64,000 nt of DNA. Origin: Chelonoidis abingdonii. Its lineage: Eukaryota; Chordata; Testudines; Testudinidae. Within the stretch, counting starts at the first letter, position 1; each line of letters starts with the position of its first letter. This document shows, one piece after another, positions 1 through 12,439 of the stretch. The translations under genes were made by a program, and so were the position numbers. The notes beneath the pieces were generated by a model. That model searched no databases. It saw only the letters and a list, made by a program, of their open reading frames with translations, and was not told where the DNA came from. The stretch lies in assembly GCF_003597395.2 (NCBI RefSeq), contig NC_133774.1, forward strand, positions 47,581,238 to 47,645,237, written 5' to 3'.

Positions 1-2478
1 TTTCAATAATAATTGAAAGAAGAAAACACAAATCTTGTCCATGAATAAGATAACAAAAAGTCCTATGAGGTTTTTCCTGCTATGATTTTTTATCATGACC
101 AAATCTCATTAGGATAATTATGAGAAAAATTAACAGGATTTGTATTAACTGGCTGTATTTGGGGAGAAAATTGCTCTTGTTTTCCCTTAGGTGGCTGAGC
201 TGATTAAACTGGGCTATAGCAAGAAGACTACAAGATGTACTGAACAACCAGTAACCAAAAAGCGTTCTTTTTATTATGGCATCCTTTAATGTATTCAAAA
301 ATACTACAAAATGACATCAGACACCCCAAAAACCTGTCGATCAAAAAACATATCCAGCAAAATTGCACCTTTGCCACTTAATCTGATGTCATGTGTCTGC
401 ATCTAAAAAAGCCTGGTTGTAATTCTGAGGACACCATGGATGGAAAAAAATTTTTTTTTTACTACCACTAGTAACAGATGTGAAATTACATTAGATAAAT
501 ATAATCATTAGTTTCAGTCTCACTCTGGTTAATTTGTTTGTGGAAATGTGCAACCCATTATTCATTAGGTAATTTTTCACACATTGATTAGAAAGCCATG
601 TCGAATTGTGACCCAGCACATTTGGGTTTACCTACCTTGCAGTGAACTATACTGCTGACGGTAGTGGAAATGGGGGACAAAATGTTTATCTCAAGCTGAT
701 TTTGTGCCAATAAATAAAGTAAATCAATAGCCAGTGAAGTGTGAACGACATTTCTCTGCTGTATAATATGGTTTTGGGGGCAATTTGACATGCTACAAGG
801 GGAAACAAGGGTCTTGAACAGAAAGGTAATAAAAGCAAATCATGCTGGTAACTGTTATTGAAGTCCTGTATTTTTCTCTACTTGGGCAGCTTTAAGATGT
901 GAAAAATAATGCACCTCAAGTTATAAAAACACGGAGACACTCCATATTTATACACACGCTGGACCAACTTCAGAAGTAGGTGCAAATCTCTTAGAAATCA
1001 ATGAGATTTTTGCCCACTAACACCAGCGCTGTATTTAGCCCATTTATTTCAGCTGAATGTGGTTCTGTAAAGCTGTATGAAAGCAATGCCATTTCTTTTC
1101 ATGAAATTTCACTCATAATATTTCACCATTTCACAGAGGATGATTTTTCACCTCTGCTGTCTTTCTTGCTCTTTTTGTTGTTGTTAAATTCTGAGGCAAT
1201 GGCTATTTTTGCTTCAAAATATGCAACTAACAAAACAAAATAACTCCCGCTCCCGGCCCGCACCAAACCCTACCAGACAAACAACGGCAATGACACCAGC
1301 CCCACACCTTTCACTTAACTGATGGAACTCCATCAGCTGCAGAGGAGGTGCGTCAGTTTGCACCAGCAGAGACTATGACCCAACGTGTCATGTTTGTTAA
1401 ACTTAGACATTTTTCTTTTGTGAACTGCAGACAAGTAAAAGGAGTGGGAGAGACAGAAAGAAAGAGAAAGAAAAATATGCACTTCTGGATGTTGATGCTG
1501 CTACTAACCTCTATCTCCCTGTCCAAATAAACCTTCCCCAAAGGTGATCTAGTAGATGCTCCTCCACGTGGCCAATGGTTTTACCTCAGGTCCAGATGTC
1601 TGTTGTGTGGTGACTTGTTTTACCCACACAGCTCCTCAAGTCAACAAATGAGAATGACAATAAATTATCAAGTGCCAATATTTTTGCCAGCTCTACATTA
1701 AGCAAGAAGGTGACAGGGAATGTATGATGGAATTTAGGACAGGCAGGCATGTCTCTGAGATTTGCGACACTCAGGAGCCACCACCACCCTTGGCAGGATC
1801 AAATGAAAAGGAAGAGTTTAGCTGAGAAAGCATATGCACACATCCACATACAAGACAGCATCTTCAACAGCAGGTGTTAGTAAACTTCCCCACTAGGATT
1901 CCACAATGCACCCAAAGTATTCGTTTATCCATATGACCTATATGCTATGCTCAGACAGTCACAGCAGCAACAATCATCCATGTAAAGTATAATGAAATAA
2001 AACACTCAGCCAAGTGCAGAACCAAAGCAACAGATCAAGCCAGGGCCCAGCCGGGATCCCTTATCTTACTGTCAGTGCTGAGCTAAGGGTGGATGGTTTT
2101 GAAGATACAGCCCTGAGCCAGGAAAAGGCCTGGCAGCCAAGAAATTTGGATCTATGGATTGATTGTGATGACCAAGAAAAATGAGTCTGAGGTCAAAGTA
2201 AGATAGGGTGGGGCAGGGCATAGCTGATCCTCTGCTTCCTCTCTTTGAATATAGCATGTTGCTGTGCCATCTACAGAACTTCCTCTACTCTGGTATGTCC
2301 CCTACAGCTGCAAGCCAGGATAGCAGAGGAGCAGCTGCTGTCTCCCTGGCAGAGAAAACAGTCCTCTCAGAATGGTTGCAGGACAGCTGCTGTAAAGAGG
2401 AGCCTGAACTGGCCCTAAGAGGTGCTGGAGAGGGAAACTGGTTTGAGGAGAACTGATTTTAAGTGTGTCTTTTGCAAC
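1..2478. other. Intergenic DNA, nothing recognised
   Basis: This is AT-rich non-coding DNA. All reading frames are short and their translations show no family signature. Apart from a homopolymer stretch near 447-460 and a C-rich patch at about 1245-1270, I recognise no repeat, RNA gene or exon here. Confidence 0.5.
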
Positions 2479-2479
2479 A

Positions 2480-2712
2480 GGAAGGCAGGATAGTCTAGGG
2501 GAAGAAGCACAGGCTTGAGAGCCAGGCAAGCCTAAAGTCTAAGCCAGGCTCTGCTACAGATTTGCTCTGTAACCTTTGACAAGTCCCTTTCTCCACCTTA
2601 TTTTCTTCATGTGTAAAATGAGGATGATAGTAATACTGACCCCCCTCGCAGGGGGTATTGTGAGCATTAATTAGTACTGAGAACTAGTATTATCAAGCTA
2701 GGTACTGAATCA
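2480..2712 (+). repeat. MIR SINE (old, near full length)
   Basis: The order of motifs matches a MIR element. A tRNA-derived head (GAGAGCCAGGCAAGCC) is followed by the conserved core with CTCTGCTAC and GTAACCTTTGACAAGTC. Then come CACCTTATTTTCTTC, a GTAAAATGAGGATGATAGTA segment and GTATTGTGAGCATTAATTAG. MIR is an ancient amniote SINE, so it gives age but does not identify the species. Confidence 0.85.
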
Positions 2713-3780
2713 CTGTGACAAATGCCTCATGCATCACATTTGATCTAATCTTTACACATTTCCAATAGTCTTAAAAGTACTGGCACCAAATTAAGCAGAA
2801 AGGAGTTAGACTTTTGGATTATTTTTATTAGCCTTCATTAAGATTATATTTGTAAGTTACACAGAAATCAAATCAAATTATATCAGCCAGGATCTCTGCC
2901 TAACTGCCTGCAAAAATAGAACAGAGTTATTATTTCAAACTATAGGTTCTCATCCTACACCGAGAAAAAGAATTACATACATATATGGATTATAAACTGC
3001 CTCTACTTGCTATTTTAAACCTCAGATGTTTTCCTTTACATTCAGATTAAAATAAGTTGAGTGTTTCCACATAATGCAGGCTGCATTAAAGTAATTAACA
3101 TTTAATTAACAGCAGGTTTTCCTCAGCAGGTCAGATTGTGAAGGGCTCAGTGTTGTTGCCATAGAAAGTGGGAGGCTGGGTTGTTTGGTTTCCAGAGAAG
3201 AAGCTGCTGTGTTCTGGCCCTGACAGTTTGAAATCACCCTTGGAAGGATCTGAAGATCAAAGGTGGAGAGGTTGTCAGTGTCACAGAGACCATCTAACAC
3301 TGCTGGAGAATGTCATTTTCTTTACAAATTCAGTGTATTGTTGTTAGGGTATTTTTAATTGAACTGACTGTAGAGATTTAAAACTCATACTGGAACTTGG
3401 TAAATTAACATAACTGTTTGCTTCCTGTATGCTTTTGAATTGTATGAGCAAAGCAGTACAATAATTTCCTATCGTTTTGCTTTTCTTATTTTATTTATGT
3501 TCCTTTTCTCTGTTTTCTCCAGACTCTTCATTCTTTTCCCTGCTGGCCATTGTGAACCCAACTGGGCTCATTGTGAATATTGTCAAAGACTACATTTAAG
3601 CACAAATTTGACTTTAAAACAAAACAGTTAAATCTCTTGCTCTAAACTGCAATTCTTATACTGAGATGCTGCAAGCAACAGTGACAAAGGGACCTAGGAA
3701 GGATTGAAATATTGTCAAGAGATTAAAAAAAATAGAGACTGAGTCTGAAATAAGGCAAACTAAATATATATGGAAAAAAT
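2713..3780. other. Intergenic AT-rich DNA
   Basis: Unique-looking AT-rich sequence without a recognisable exon or repeat. Short frames here, such as one at 3440-3631, are hydrophobic translations of T-rich DNA and not evidence of a gene. Confidence 0.45.
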
Positions 3781-3787
3781 AATCTGA

Positions 3788-3885
3788 AACAAAGATATGG
3801 GGGCCTCAACCCTGGTTCATTTAAGTCAATGGAAGTTTTGCCATTAACTCCAACAAGAGCAGGATAAGACCCTGAGCGATAATGA
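3788..3885. repeat. Fold-back (palindromic) short repeat
   Basis: A degenerate hairpin-type repeat whose centre is AAGTCAATGGAAGTTTTGCC. It belongs to the family of short fold-back elements found throughout this window with a CATTGACTTCAATGG-like core. Confidence 0.5.
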
Positions 3886-4356
3886 CAATGCAATGTAAGA
3901 ATTCTGACTAGCCCTGCTACTGGAAAGCACACAGTAGGGCATCAGCTCTACCACGGTCTAAAGGATGCAGTGATGTACAGCCAGGGGGTGCTCAGCTCCA
4001 ATGACTAATGAGGTGGAGCCTCCCCCGCGCTGCACCCACTTAGGGGTGGCTTGCACAGGTGGCAGCACAAGCCTGGAGAAATTCGTGCTCAAGGCTGTGA
4101 TTGTAATGGACTCCCATGAAGAGTCTAGAAAGGGAAGGATGCTTGTCTCTTTTCCCTACCTTGCACATCCACGTTGAGCAGATATACTACGGTCCTGCAC
4201 CCATGTTAAACAGCCACTTGAACACTGCCCCTGCCTAGGGGCATCCTCAGCTGGCACAAGGCAGTAGTAGTGGTTCCCATCCCACTTCCCCTCTCAGCTG
4301 CAGGAGGCACATCTAGGAAAAAAGAGTCATGGGTGGCTGTAGCTTTGTCCTGGTGA

Positions 4357-4446
4357 TCCTGGGGATTGGTCCTGCTTTGAGCAGGGGGTTGGACTAGATG
4401 ACCTCCTGAGGTCCCTTCCAACCCTGACATTCTATGATTCTATGAT
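4357..4446 (+). repeat. CR1 LINE 3' end
   Basis: Typical chicken-repeat-1 3' terminus: TTGGACTAGATGACCTCC, then GAGGTCCCTTCCAACCCTG, ending in the tandem tail TCTATGATTCTATGA. CR1 copies are usually 5'-truncated, and this one retains only the 3' untranslated end. Confidence 0.95.
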
Positions 4447-4679
4447 CCCGCAGGTTGCTCCTAAGAGTCAAAGTGAACAGGAGGTCTTAAAGCTACCTTC
4501 CCCTCCACAAGCAGTATGGACCCATACAGCTTGCATTAATGCAAATTGAAAAACTGTATCTGCAAGAGCTTGTGTAATTGCCTGCAAAGAGAACTGTCTA
4601 GAAGGATGTGAAGAACGTAAACATAAAGAGCTAGCCAGAGGGATTATTCAGTAAGCCTGGTTTTGTTGAAAGGTTATTA

Positions 4680-4960
4680 TTTGAAGTAATGGATGAAACT
4701 GATTATAGGAATATTTAGGTTAAATGTTAGAGAAAAAATCCTAACAATAAGATCTATTCTTGGACTATGGACTAGTTCACCAAGGGAACTTATGGAAATA
4801 ATGAGTCATTTAAAACTAGACCGAACAAAGCACTCCAAGTTGATGCTATAAGGAACTATCCTGTACTGGTGAAAGCACAAACTAGATTACCTGATAGAGT
4901 TTTTTTTGTCTATAATTTTTAAGGAGCTATCAAATTTGGAACAAGTTTAGGATAGCCTTA
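4680..4960 (+). repeat. Degenerate CR1-like fragment
   Basis: The CR1 3'-region landmarks appear in order but strongly decayed: AATATTTAGGTTAAATGTTA, ATCCTAACAATAAGATCTAT, a GGACTATGGACTAGTTCACC segment and TTTAAAACTAGACCGAACAA. An older copy than the one at 4357-4446. Confidence 0.65.
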
Positions 4961-4999
4961 TGCTTAACGAGGCTATGATTAGTACATGCCCGGTACCCA

Positions 5000-7900
5000 G
5001 AGACTTTAGGAGACTTAAAAGAGTATTTTCAAATTTTAAAAATGAATTGCACCCACCCTTCATTTTCTAAATTCCCTTTCCTATCACTCACTAATGGATG
5101 GACAAGGCATCTGGCTGTAGAGACATTACAGTGTTCTCGGGCTCCTCCTTCTCCATTGTGACTCAGTCTTTGTTATATCACCACTTGCTATCAAGCAGTT
5201 GTGATCTCCCATAGCAAACAAGCTAAGGATGGATCGACCATGTGGAATTTGAAATTTTATTAACCTTGTTAACCACATTTTCCAACAGCATTCACAAAAC
5301 TAGTGCAAGTTGGCTGCCCCTTTCCCTCCTGTAATGTAAACCCATGTGTTTCCCCCCCCCAAGAGCAGTTCAATGAAAAGTGTTTTTCTAGCTGACAAGA
5401 AGCTTGTGCTGTTAGGGATAGAAAAAGGCCCTGAGAGGTATCATGGCAGAAGTGGATACTGTACAACCTGTACTTATTTTTCCATTTGATGTTTTTAATT
5501 CTCTCTTTCTCTCGCTCTCTCTCGTGCCCATCATAGTGGTATCTGAACATCACAACCCCTTCTCCACTCTACTGCTTTTTTTTTCAGTCTCTCTGCATCC
5601 ATTTTTCATTTTGCTCACTCTGACCTTCACTGCCCAGCTGCCCCCTTTTGTTGCAGGTGTACCTAAGATGAACCCAAACACAATAAATTTCAAGTTTGAT
5701 TCAAACTGCAACCTTGCGGGTTGAAATTAGACAAATTAGTCTGGTCTTCCCTATATCAAATGAAACAAATTCAAACTGTTTTTAGAACCTACTTTCATCT
5801 CATTCCTTTGGCAGGAGTGATTAGAGTGCTCAACTGCCAGCTATCAATGATATCCATCTAGCATGGATGATTTAGGAATAATGGGTAAGATTCATCACTC
5901 TTGCTACAATTTTAAAGTGACATAACTCCACTGAAATCAATGCAATCACACTTGTGTAAAACTGGAGTAACCCAGTGGTGAACAGACAGACCCACTGAAA
6001 TTAACTAATGCCATTGAGGGAAATTCACCTTTGCGCAGATGGCCCATGCAAAGTCAACATGGGGCTTAAATGAGACTTAAGTGGTTAACAGATTTGATGC
6101 TGGCCCTGTGCACAGGTGTGAATTTCACCTGTGCTACAGAGGAAAGACTTAAATCAATGTCAGAACACTCAAGTAAACAGCAAAGCAGTGCTTCTATCTG
6201 ACATGCACAAAGGCTAGCAAATCATTCTTTCTTTCACTTTATAAAGCATATCAAAGGGTGCCCACCCAATGGTTTCAGATGCACTGCCATCCTTCAGCAT
6301 CACAAATAAATAATACAACAGTATTAAAATGTTAAAATTGAATTTATCCCTAGCCTCCTCTACATCCTCTAACTGCCACTTCTGGCATAAGTGGGCACTT
6401 GGATTAGCAACCCCAGCACAACCAGCCACAAAGCTGCAGACAGCTTTATCGCACTGGTGAGATCTGTTTCAGAAGCCCCTGGATGTTTAGAGTTGCTTCT
6501 CAGTGGCTACATAGGGCCCAGATGCTGTAAATTGGTTACTGTGCCTTGTCCCCCACATTTCCATTTTTCTTTTGTTTCATCATTATTATAAAAAATTGGT
6601 AGATGGTTAATATTACAAGTCCAGGACAAAACTACTCATACGTTCAGTGTAAGGACATTTCAATATTTAAAACAGATGGTTCCCAATGACCTTACATGTC
6701 TCCTTTGTAAATGTATGTACTGTCTTATAGAACCATCTGCATCCCAATATGCAGGTCATATGTTTCCAAGTGTTTCCTTGTTTGCTAGCAGAAAATTCCA
6801 TCTTCTGTCTGTCACAAACTAAAGATGTAAATCTGGATTGGTTCCAACTGAGAGTAGACTTTGCCCCAAAGTGTTATGTGAGGGTCAGATTTTACACTGC
6901 TTATACTTTGCATTATTAATGTGCCAACAGCTGGTAGAATTTCAAGTACATAAGAACACTTTCTAACACGAGCTTAGCCAGAGCATTTCAGTCTGAGGCA
7001 GTAGCTGTCTACAAAAACCTAGCCATTGGCAATGTGGGGACATTATCCATTGTCCAACATTACATTGCATCAGCTGTGCTTCATGCAATACAGGAAGGGG
7101 TGCAGAATAGTGCATGATTTCAGGCATCCCAATATGGAAAGATTCAGCCTTGTTCTTGGCTACCTCTACACAGAGGAGTAGAACCAACATGAAAGGCAAC
7201 ATTACACTCTCAGAGCCCCTCCATGGATTTTCACTCTGATTTTGTGCTCTACTTACATGCACTAGGTTCTTTGTACCTAGGACTCATACAGTATGAAGAT
7301 CCATCCATGCAGACCAAGGGGCAAGCTTAGTATGGTTGCTTCTGTTCTTTAATGGCAACCCCTTTAATTTGTTTAGGACTTGCCCTGGGGGTTGGGCATG
7401 CTTTTTTTGTGTGTGAAACTGTCAAAGAATTGTCCATAAAATATATGTACCTTCTGCTACCCAGAGTTAGAGAGAATAGCAGGGAGATGGGAAGTGGCAT
7501 ACCTCTAATTTAAATTTCAATTAGAAAAAAATACAGAAGTGTATTACATGAGAAACTGCTAAGAGTTGTAGGGAATATGGTGTTTTAAGACCTACTGTAG
7601 ATCTATGTCGGTGTCTGTGAAAGAGAGGATAATTAGTGCCCATACTCTCAGTCATATCAGACTAAAGGTAATGGGGTGTAAGAAATGGTTCATTAGGCTC
7701 TCTCAAGTACTTTTACTGTGTCCATACTATTTATACCAGCAGAAAAAATTCAATGTCTTTAAAATCAAGTCAAAGCATTTGCCTTATATTCTTGGTTTGA
7801 GAAATAACATTGAGTAATGATCTCTTAAAGTCAAACAGAAAAAAATGTACATTAAAAAACTTAAACAGTTTTTATTAGCATTATGTGCCACTCCAACACA

Positions 7901-8110
7901 GAGTACATGCAAATGCAAACGCCTCCCTTCCTCACTTGCGTTTCTGTCAATATGTTTAATTTGCAGAGGTGAATTTGTGGACAGAGGCAGCAAGCTAACA
8001 AATCAGCCACATTCCCAAAGCAGAGCATTTATTTTCAAAAGAAACATTTGTACTGACTATCCTTTACTCTGCAGGTCTGAAAAAAAGGGCAAGTGGTATG
8101 GAGAACACCA
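5000..8110. other. Intergenic DNA with minor low-complexity tracts
   Basis: No gene is visible. A run of nine C residues lies at about 5352-5360 and a CT-rich microsatellite-like tract at 5500-5525. Fold-back style sequence occurs at about 5885-6135. Frames such as 6963-7262 on the minus strand lack any domain signature. Confidence 0.45.
7840..8060. promoter_or_regulatory. Candidate conserved non-coding element
   Basis: A repeat-free AT-rich block with an octamer-like ATGCAAATGCAAAC and several TAAT/ATTA homeodomain cores. This is inferred from composition only. Alignment to other amniotes would decide. Confidence 0.2.
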
Positions 8111-8119
8111 ATAAATGTG

Positions 8120-8545
8120 ATTAAGGGGATGAAGGGGACTGATATATAAGAAAGGCTTAAAAAACCAAAATATGTGTAGCCTAAGGGATGAGTCTGATGA
8201 TTAAGGTGGAGAGGACATGATAATACTCCATAAATATTTGAAGGGTGGATTCCAAGGAGGGCAAGAAGAGTTTTTTAGGATGGCAAAAGAGGTATAAGTA
8301 GGAGGAATAGGATGAAATTAACAAAGGGAAAATTTAGGTTAAGTATCAGGAAAAGCTTCCTGACAGTGAAATCTATAACAAGATCGTGGAACAATCTCTC
8401 TCTCCTGGGAAGTGGTGAAACCCTATCACATGAGACGTTTAAAATTAGACTGGGCAAAGCCTTTGAAAGTATAAGGATGTAAAAAGAAATATAAGGCAGA
8501 ATCCTGAACTGGCCAGGGGAATTACTAGATGACTGCAGAGGGTTC
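8120..8545 (+). repeat. CR1 LINE fragment (3' half of the element)
   Basis: CR1 landmarks are in order: GACATGATAATACTCCATAA, ATATTTGAAGGGTGGATTCC, AAATTTAGGTTAAGTATCAG, GAAAAGCTTCCTGACAGTGA, TGGAACAATCTCTC and TTAAAATTAGACTGGGCAAAG. The terminal tail is decayed. Confidence 0.85.
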
Positions 8546-8919
8546 TTTTTCTTGTTCTGATTTCCCAGATTCTTTGAAAACTGTAGTACATTTGTAGTTT
8601 CTAGAAAAGTAACTAGCATGGCAAAGGTGAATTTGGGAGTCAGTCTATTAGCATAAATTACTGTATATATCTACAAGATAATAAGGGCATAGCAAAGACA
8701 CATTGTATTAACACTGCATGCAATTCTGAGTGCACTTCTGAACACATTGTTTTTTAATGTGTGGACCTGGGCATCCACATTTTGACAATTTGGCCCAGGA
8801 TAGCTGCTTTGTTTACTACCCTGACAGCATTTGTTGATAATAATTAAATGTTTCAGTGGGTTTGACACGGACACTCCCCAGACATGATTCAAGGGTTAAA
8901 TTTGGCAGCGAGCGAGTGG

Positions 8920-9005
8920 TTCAACACCTGATCCTTAGGAGAGCTAAGCACCTGCACCTCCCATTGGTTTCAATGGGAACTGAGAGAGCTCAGCACCTCG
9001 GAGTA
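8920..9005. repeat. Fold-back short repeat
   Basis: Imperfect inverted repeat: AGAGCTAAGCACCTGCACC and GAGAGCTCAGCACCTC surround a CCCATTGGTTTCAATGGGA centre. Confidence 0.6.
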
Positions 9006-9740
9006 GCAGGCTGGCTATTCAGGTTAACAGCTTATTCTGTACAGAACTACTGAAAAGCAAATCTAGCATTTGGAATACAATGAGCCCATAAACATTTTAC
9101 AGGGATAGCAAAAGTGAATATGACAGTGTGATGCTGTGGAGGACTAAACCTGGGACGGTTTGATTTTGGGGGGAAAAAAGGGGACGCATAAATAATTCAA
9201 ACTCCTCTAGGATAACTCGTTTTTCAAGTGACCTGTCTAGGACAGATTGGCCCAGTGGCCATATTGTAAAAGGACAGGCAGGACAATCAACTATTTAACA
9301 TACAGACAATGAACACCCTCACCCAGACAGAATTTACAATTAAGGCATCCTGATTAATCTGGTATCATTGGACAGAGATACAATGGGGAATATGCGTATC
9401 CTGAAAAAGGTACAGAGTAATTATCTACCTATGCAAAATATATTTTCATTTAAGTGCTAATTCAAACTTGAACTATTGCCACTTGTTCTAAATTTGTTCC
9501 CAGAAATTAGGAGATTCTAACTATAAAATATTTTCAGGGACTTTGATTATACATGTGTCATAAATTGCTTTCTGAATATTTTAAAAGTTGCAATGATTTA
9601 GTTTTATAAGACGATGTTTTCCCTTACATAAAAACACCATGGCATTCTAGTATAAGTATCTATATCTTAACCTGACATTTGAAACATTCCAAAGACTTGT
9701 GTTTATTTCCATGATCTATAAATAAATAATCAGCAGTCTG

Positions 9741-9873
9741 GGGGCCTGATCTAGGAAAGCACTTAAACATGTGCTTAACTTGAAACAGGTCAGTTATCCC
9801 ATTGAAATCAGATGGGACTTTTCAGGTGCTTAAAGTTAGGCACGTGCTTAGGTAATTTCCTGGATCAGGGCCT
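9741..9873. repeat. Fold-back element with long arms
   Basis: The left arm begins GGGGCCTGATCTAGGAAAGC and contains CACTTAAACATGTGCTTAA. The right arm carries the complementary CACGTGCTTAGG and ends CTGGATCAGGGCC. The centre is CCCATTGAAATCAGATGGG. The arms could form a hairpin over most of the element. Confidence 0.75.
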
Positions 9874-10088
9874 AGGTTTTTAGGACCCAGTTAATAGAAA
9901 GGTATATTAAGCTTTCACTCCACGATGTGCAAAGCCAAAGAAGCTTTTAGGGTCATCTTTGTCTTGTTCAGGATTTGGTAGCATGGAAGCCTGATTTTTC
10001 TGTGCACAAATATAGTCATATTGTCTTCCACGGAAAGATCCTCCCCATTTTCTTCCCCACTCCCTGAGTATTTAGACTTAAATATATT

Positions 10089-10175
10089 GGGCTTGACTCT
10101 GCAGTCTTTACTCAGAAAAATCCTATTGACTTCAGCGTTTGCTTTCTTTTCCTGAGTAAGAACTGCAGGATCAGA
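10089..10175. repeat. Fold-back element
   Basis: The arms are CTGCAGTCTTTACTCAG and CTGAGTAAGAACTGCAGGAT around a CCTATTGACTTCAGCG centre. Same family type as the other short palindromic repeats in the window. Confidence 0.7.
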
Positions 10176-10444
10176 CTGTAATTACTTCTTAAGCCAAGTA
10201 TCAAGTTTTCAATGCAAACTATGTTTGACGTTTGCTCCTGGAAGACAGAGTGAAAAATGGTCCATAAAGTTTACATGAGTTTGAAAAACAGCAACATTTG
10301 CTTTATGCATAATACAGAACCATTCATATCCTCATACCCTGGTATGGAAAACATTGATCAAGCACATGAAAAGATCCTGGCATGCAGTTGCTTCGTCTCA
10401 GGATCATGGACTAAGTCAGTCTGCATTTATATTATATGCAAAGT

Positions 10445-10562
10445 AGTTGCACCTGTGTTGGCACCAGGATATTAGAGAGACAAGGCGGGGGAGGTAATAC
10501 CTTGTATTGGACCAATTTCTGCTAGTGAGAAAGACAAGCTTTCAAGCCACACAGAGCTCCCA
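10445..10562 (+). repeat. Interspersed repeat, class not assigned
   Basis: Contains GAGAGACAAGG, GAGGTAATACCTTGTATTGG and ACAAGCTTTCAAGCCACACA. I recall this sequence as a recurrent dispersed repeat in turtle and bird genomes but cannot give it a firm class from memory. Confidence 0.5.
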
Positions 10563-10570
10563 TTTTTAGT

Positions 10571-10705
10571 ACTATTGTTTATTATTTGTATGGCAGTAAT
10601 GACCTAAGAGCCCCAATCACAGATCAGGCTTCTCATTGTGCTAGGTGTTGTACAAACACCAATAAAAAGATGGCCTCTGCCCTTGATAGCTTACAATCTA
10701 AGTAC
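10571..10705 (-). repeat. L2-like LINE 3' tail
   Basis: Read on the minus strand, this gives a tail with a GATTGTAAGCTAT-like start, a GGCAGAGGCCATC segment and TTGTACAACACCTAGCACAAT. That resembles the L2-family 3' ends that recur here at 30225-30335 and 62012-62110. Confidence 0.55.
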
Positions 10706-10832
10706 ATGTGAATGTACTAAATAGTACTAACATGAGATATATTACACAGCTAAGACTCTGGGCTAACTCCTCAGTGGGTATAAATCTGCATTGCTCCATT
10801 GGAATGTGGCCCTCTCAGCTACAATACACTAA

Positions 10833-10912
10833 CCTTTATGAGTTCAATCTTGCACCACTGAAGTCAATGAGAATTTTGCCATTGACTTCACTGAAAATAA
10901 AATCAGGCCCTC
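10833..10912. repeat. Fold-back short repeat
   Basis: The motif ACTGAAGTCAATGAGAATTT is followed by its complement GCCATTGACTTCACTGA and an ATCAGGCCC end. Part of the same palindromic repeat family. Confidence 0.6.
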
Positions 10913-11199
10913 AATCAGCTGAAGGTGCTGAGGCCACCATGATAAAATATAGCTAATATGCTGAACACTGTGCAGGATGCATCTCTGCCTACAAGAAACA
11001 AGCCACCTTCGATGGAAGTTGAAAGTTCAGTGCTACTCACAAGAACTGGTCCTCAGTGGATTCTACAAATACCTTGCTGCAGAGCTCCGAACTGCTAAAT
11101 ACTTCTGTATAGAAAAGTTCCATATTGTAAACTTTCATATAATTTGGATAGAACTTTTGATGATTTCATGCAATGCACCTTGTGAATATAAATAATTTT

Positions 11200-12010
11200 T
11201 CATCAACTACTTCATGGTTTTCTCTAGTTACATTTTTTTTCTTTTTAAAAATTCAGGGGAATTCCAGAACATTTTGCAAGTAGCTAAGGATTATATTTCC
11301 TTATTTTTATTAATTTTGAGTAAAGTGGGATTTATCAGTGGAGCATTCATTGACACTGGCTTCAATTTATTCTGATGAAACTGACTGACATCTGTGTGTG
11401 CTGTTCATCAGTCATAATTTAAACCATTCTTAATTGCATTAAATGTAAATTAAGACATTCAATTTCAGCCATTATTTTTCATAAAACACTGTGATCTGAA
11501 TTTTAGTGGGTCATGAGATCTTACATTCAAGATAAATAGGGTAAATTCAAAACTTACCACTGATGTTCATATTTCACCCTTTGTCAATTGTATTTCGTTT
11601 GTAGCTTACTAGATTGGAACAATTAATTTTCTCTCTGAGGGGAACATGAATGGCTAAGGGTGACGCCGCTGAATTTTTTAACAAATGACTTTATCATTCC
11701 AAGAGCTTGCTTGTTACCACAGTGGGCTAAACAGATTAAGAGAAAACTAAATTAACCCTTTATCTAAACTAAATGATAAATTAAAACAAAACATCCACAC
11801 AACTCCAGAATCAGTTTGCTTGGTTTGAATTAACATGATGATGTCTCTGGATTTTTTAAGCTTCCTTGATTACATTTTCATTACAAAATCTGTCTGCAGG
11901 GTGGGCTTAGATACAGCATTGTCCACGCTTAAAAATATTTGTGGGGAGTGGAGTCTATTTTCTCTCATGGATGAGAACGGCATTTAAAGTAAAATTAATT
12001 AATGAATTAA
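11200..12010. promoter_or_regulatory. Candidate conserved non-coding block
   Basis: About 0.8 kb of repeat-free AT-rich sequence, dense in TAAT/ATTA cores and without open frames of note. It sits in the intergenic region upstream of WDR41, which in mammals leads to OTP as I remember the map. Function is inferred from context and composition alone. Confidence 0.2.
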
Positions 12011-12029
12011 CCAACCAGTGAAAATTGTC

Positions 12030-12435
12030 TTAGAGGCCTCATCCTGTTCCCACTGGGGTTAATACCAAAATTCCCATTCAGTAGAAGCAGGATTCAGCCC
12101 TAAATTACAAGAGCAGGGACCAGCAAAACTTAGTTACCTAGCAGTGCTGGATTTTGAATACAGGTTGAACAGAATTTTACTACAAATCTTGGGGATATTT
12201 GAAAGTGGCTGCTTAAGATAGGGGATCACCTCCGGGGGCTGATCCTTAGAACATGCTTTGCTATACTCTATCCTGCTTGTGGGCCAAATCCCTACTCAGG
12301 CCAAACTCACTAACTTCAATGGGCGCTTGACCCAAGAAGGTGTGGACTGCCCACACCAGCAAACCCTTACTCACATATTAACTAATGGGACCACTTATAG
12401 GACTGGGCCCTTAGTAAGGACTGCAGGATTTCACC
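12030..12435. repeat. Cluster of decayed fold-back repeats
   Basis: Two adjacent degenerate elements. One (12030-12105) has GGCCTCATCCTG and AGCAGGATTCAGCCC arms. The other (12280-12430) has GGGCCAAATCCCTACTCAGG and TAAGGACTGCAGGATTTCAC arms around an ACTTCAATGGGCG motif. Confidence 0.5.
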
Positions 12436-12439
12436 AGTA

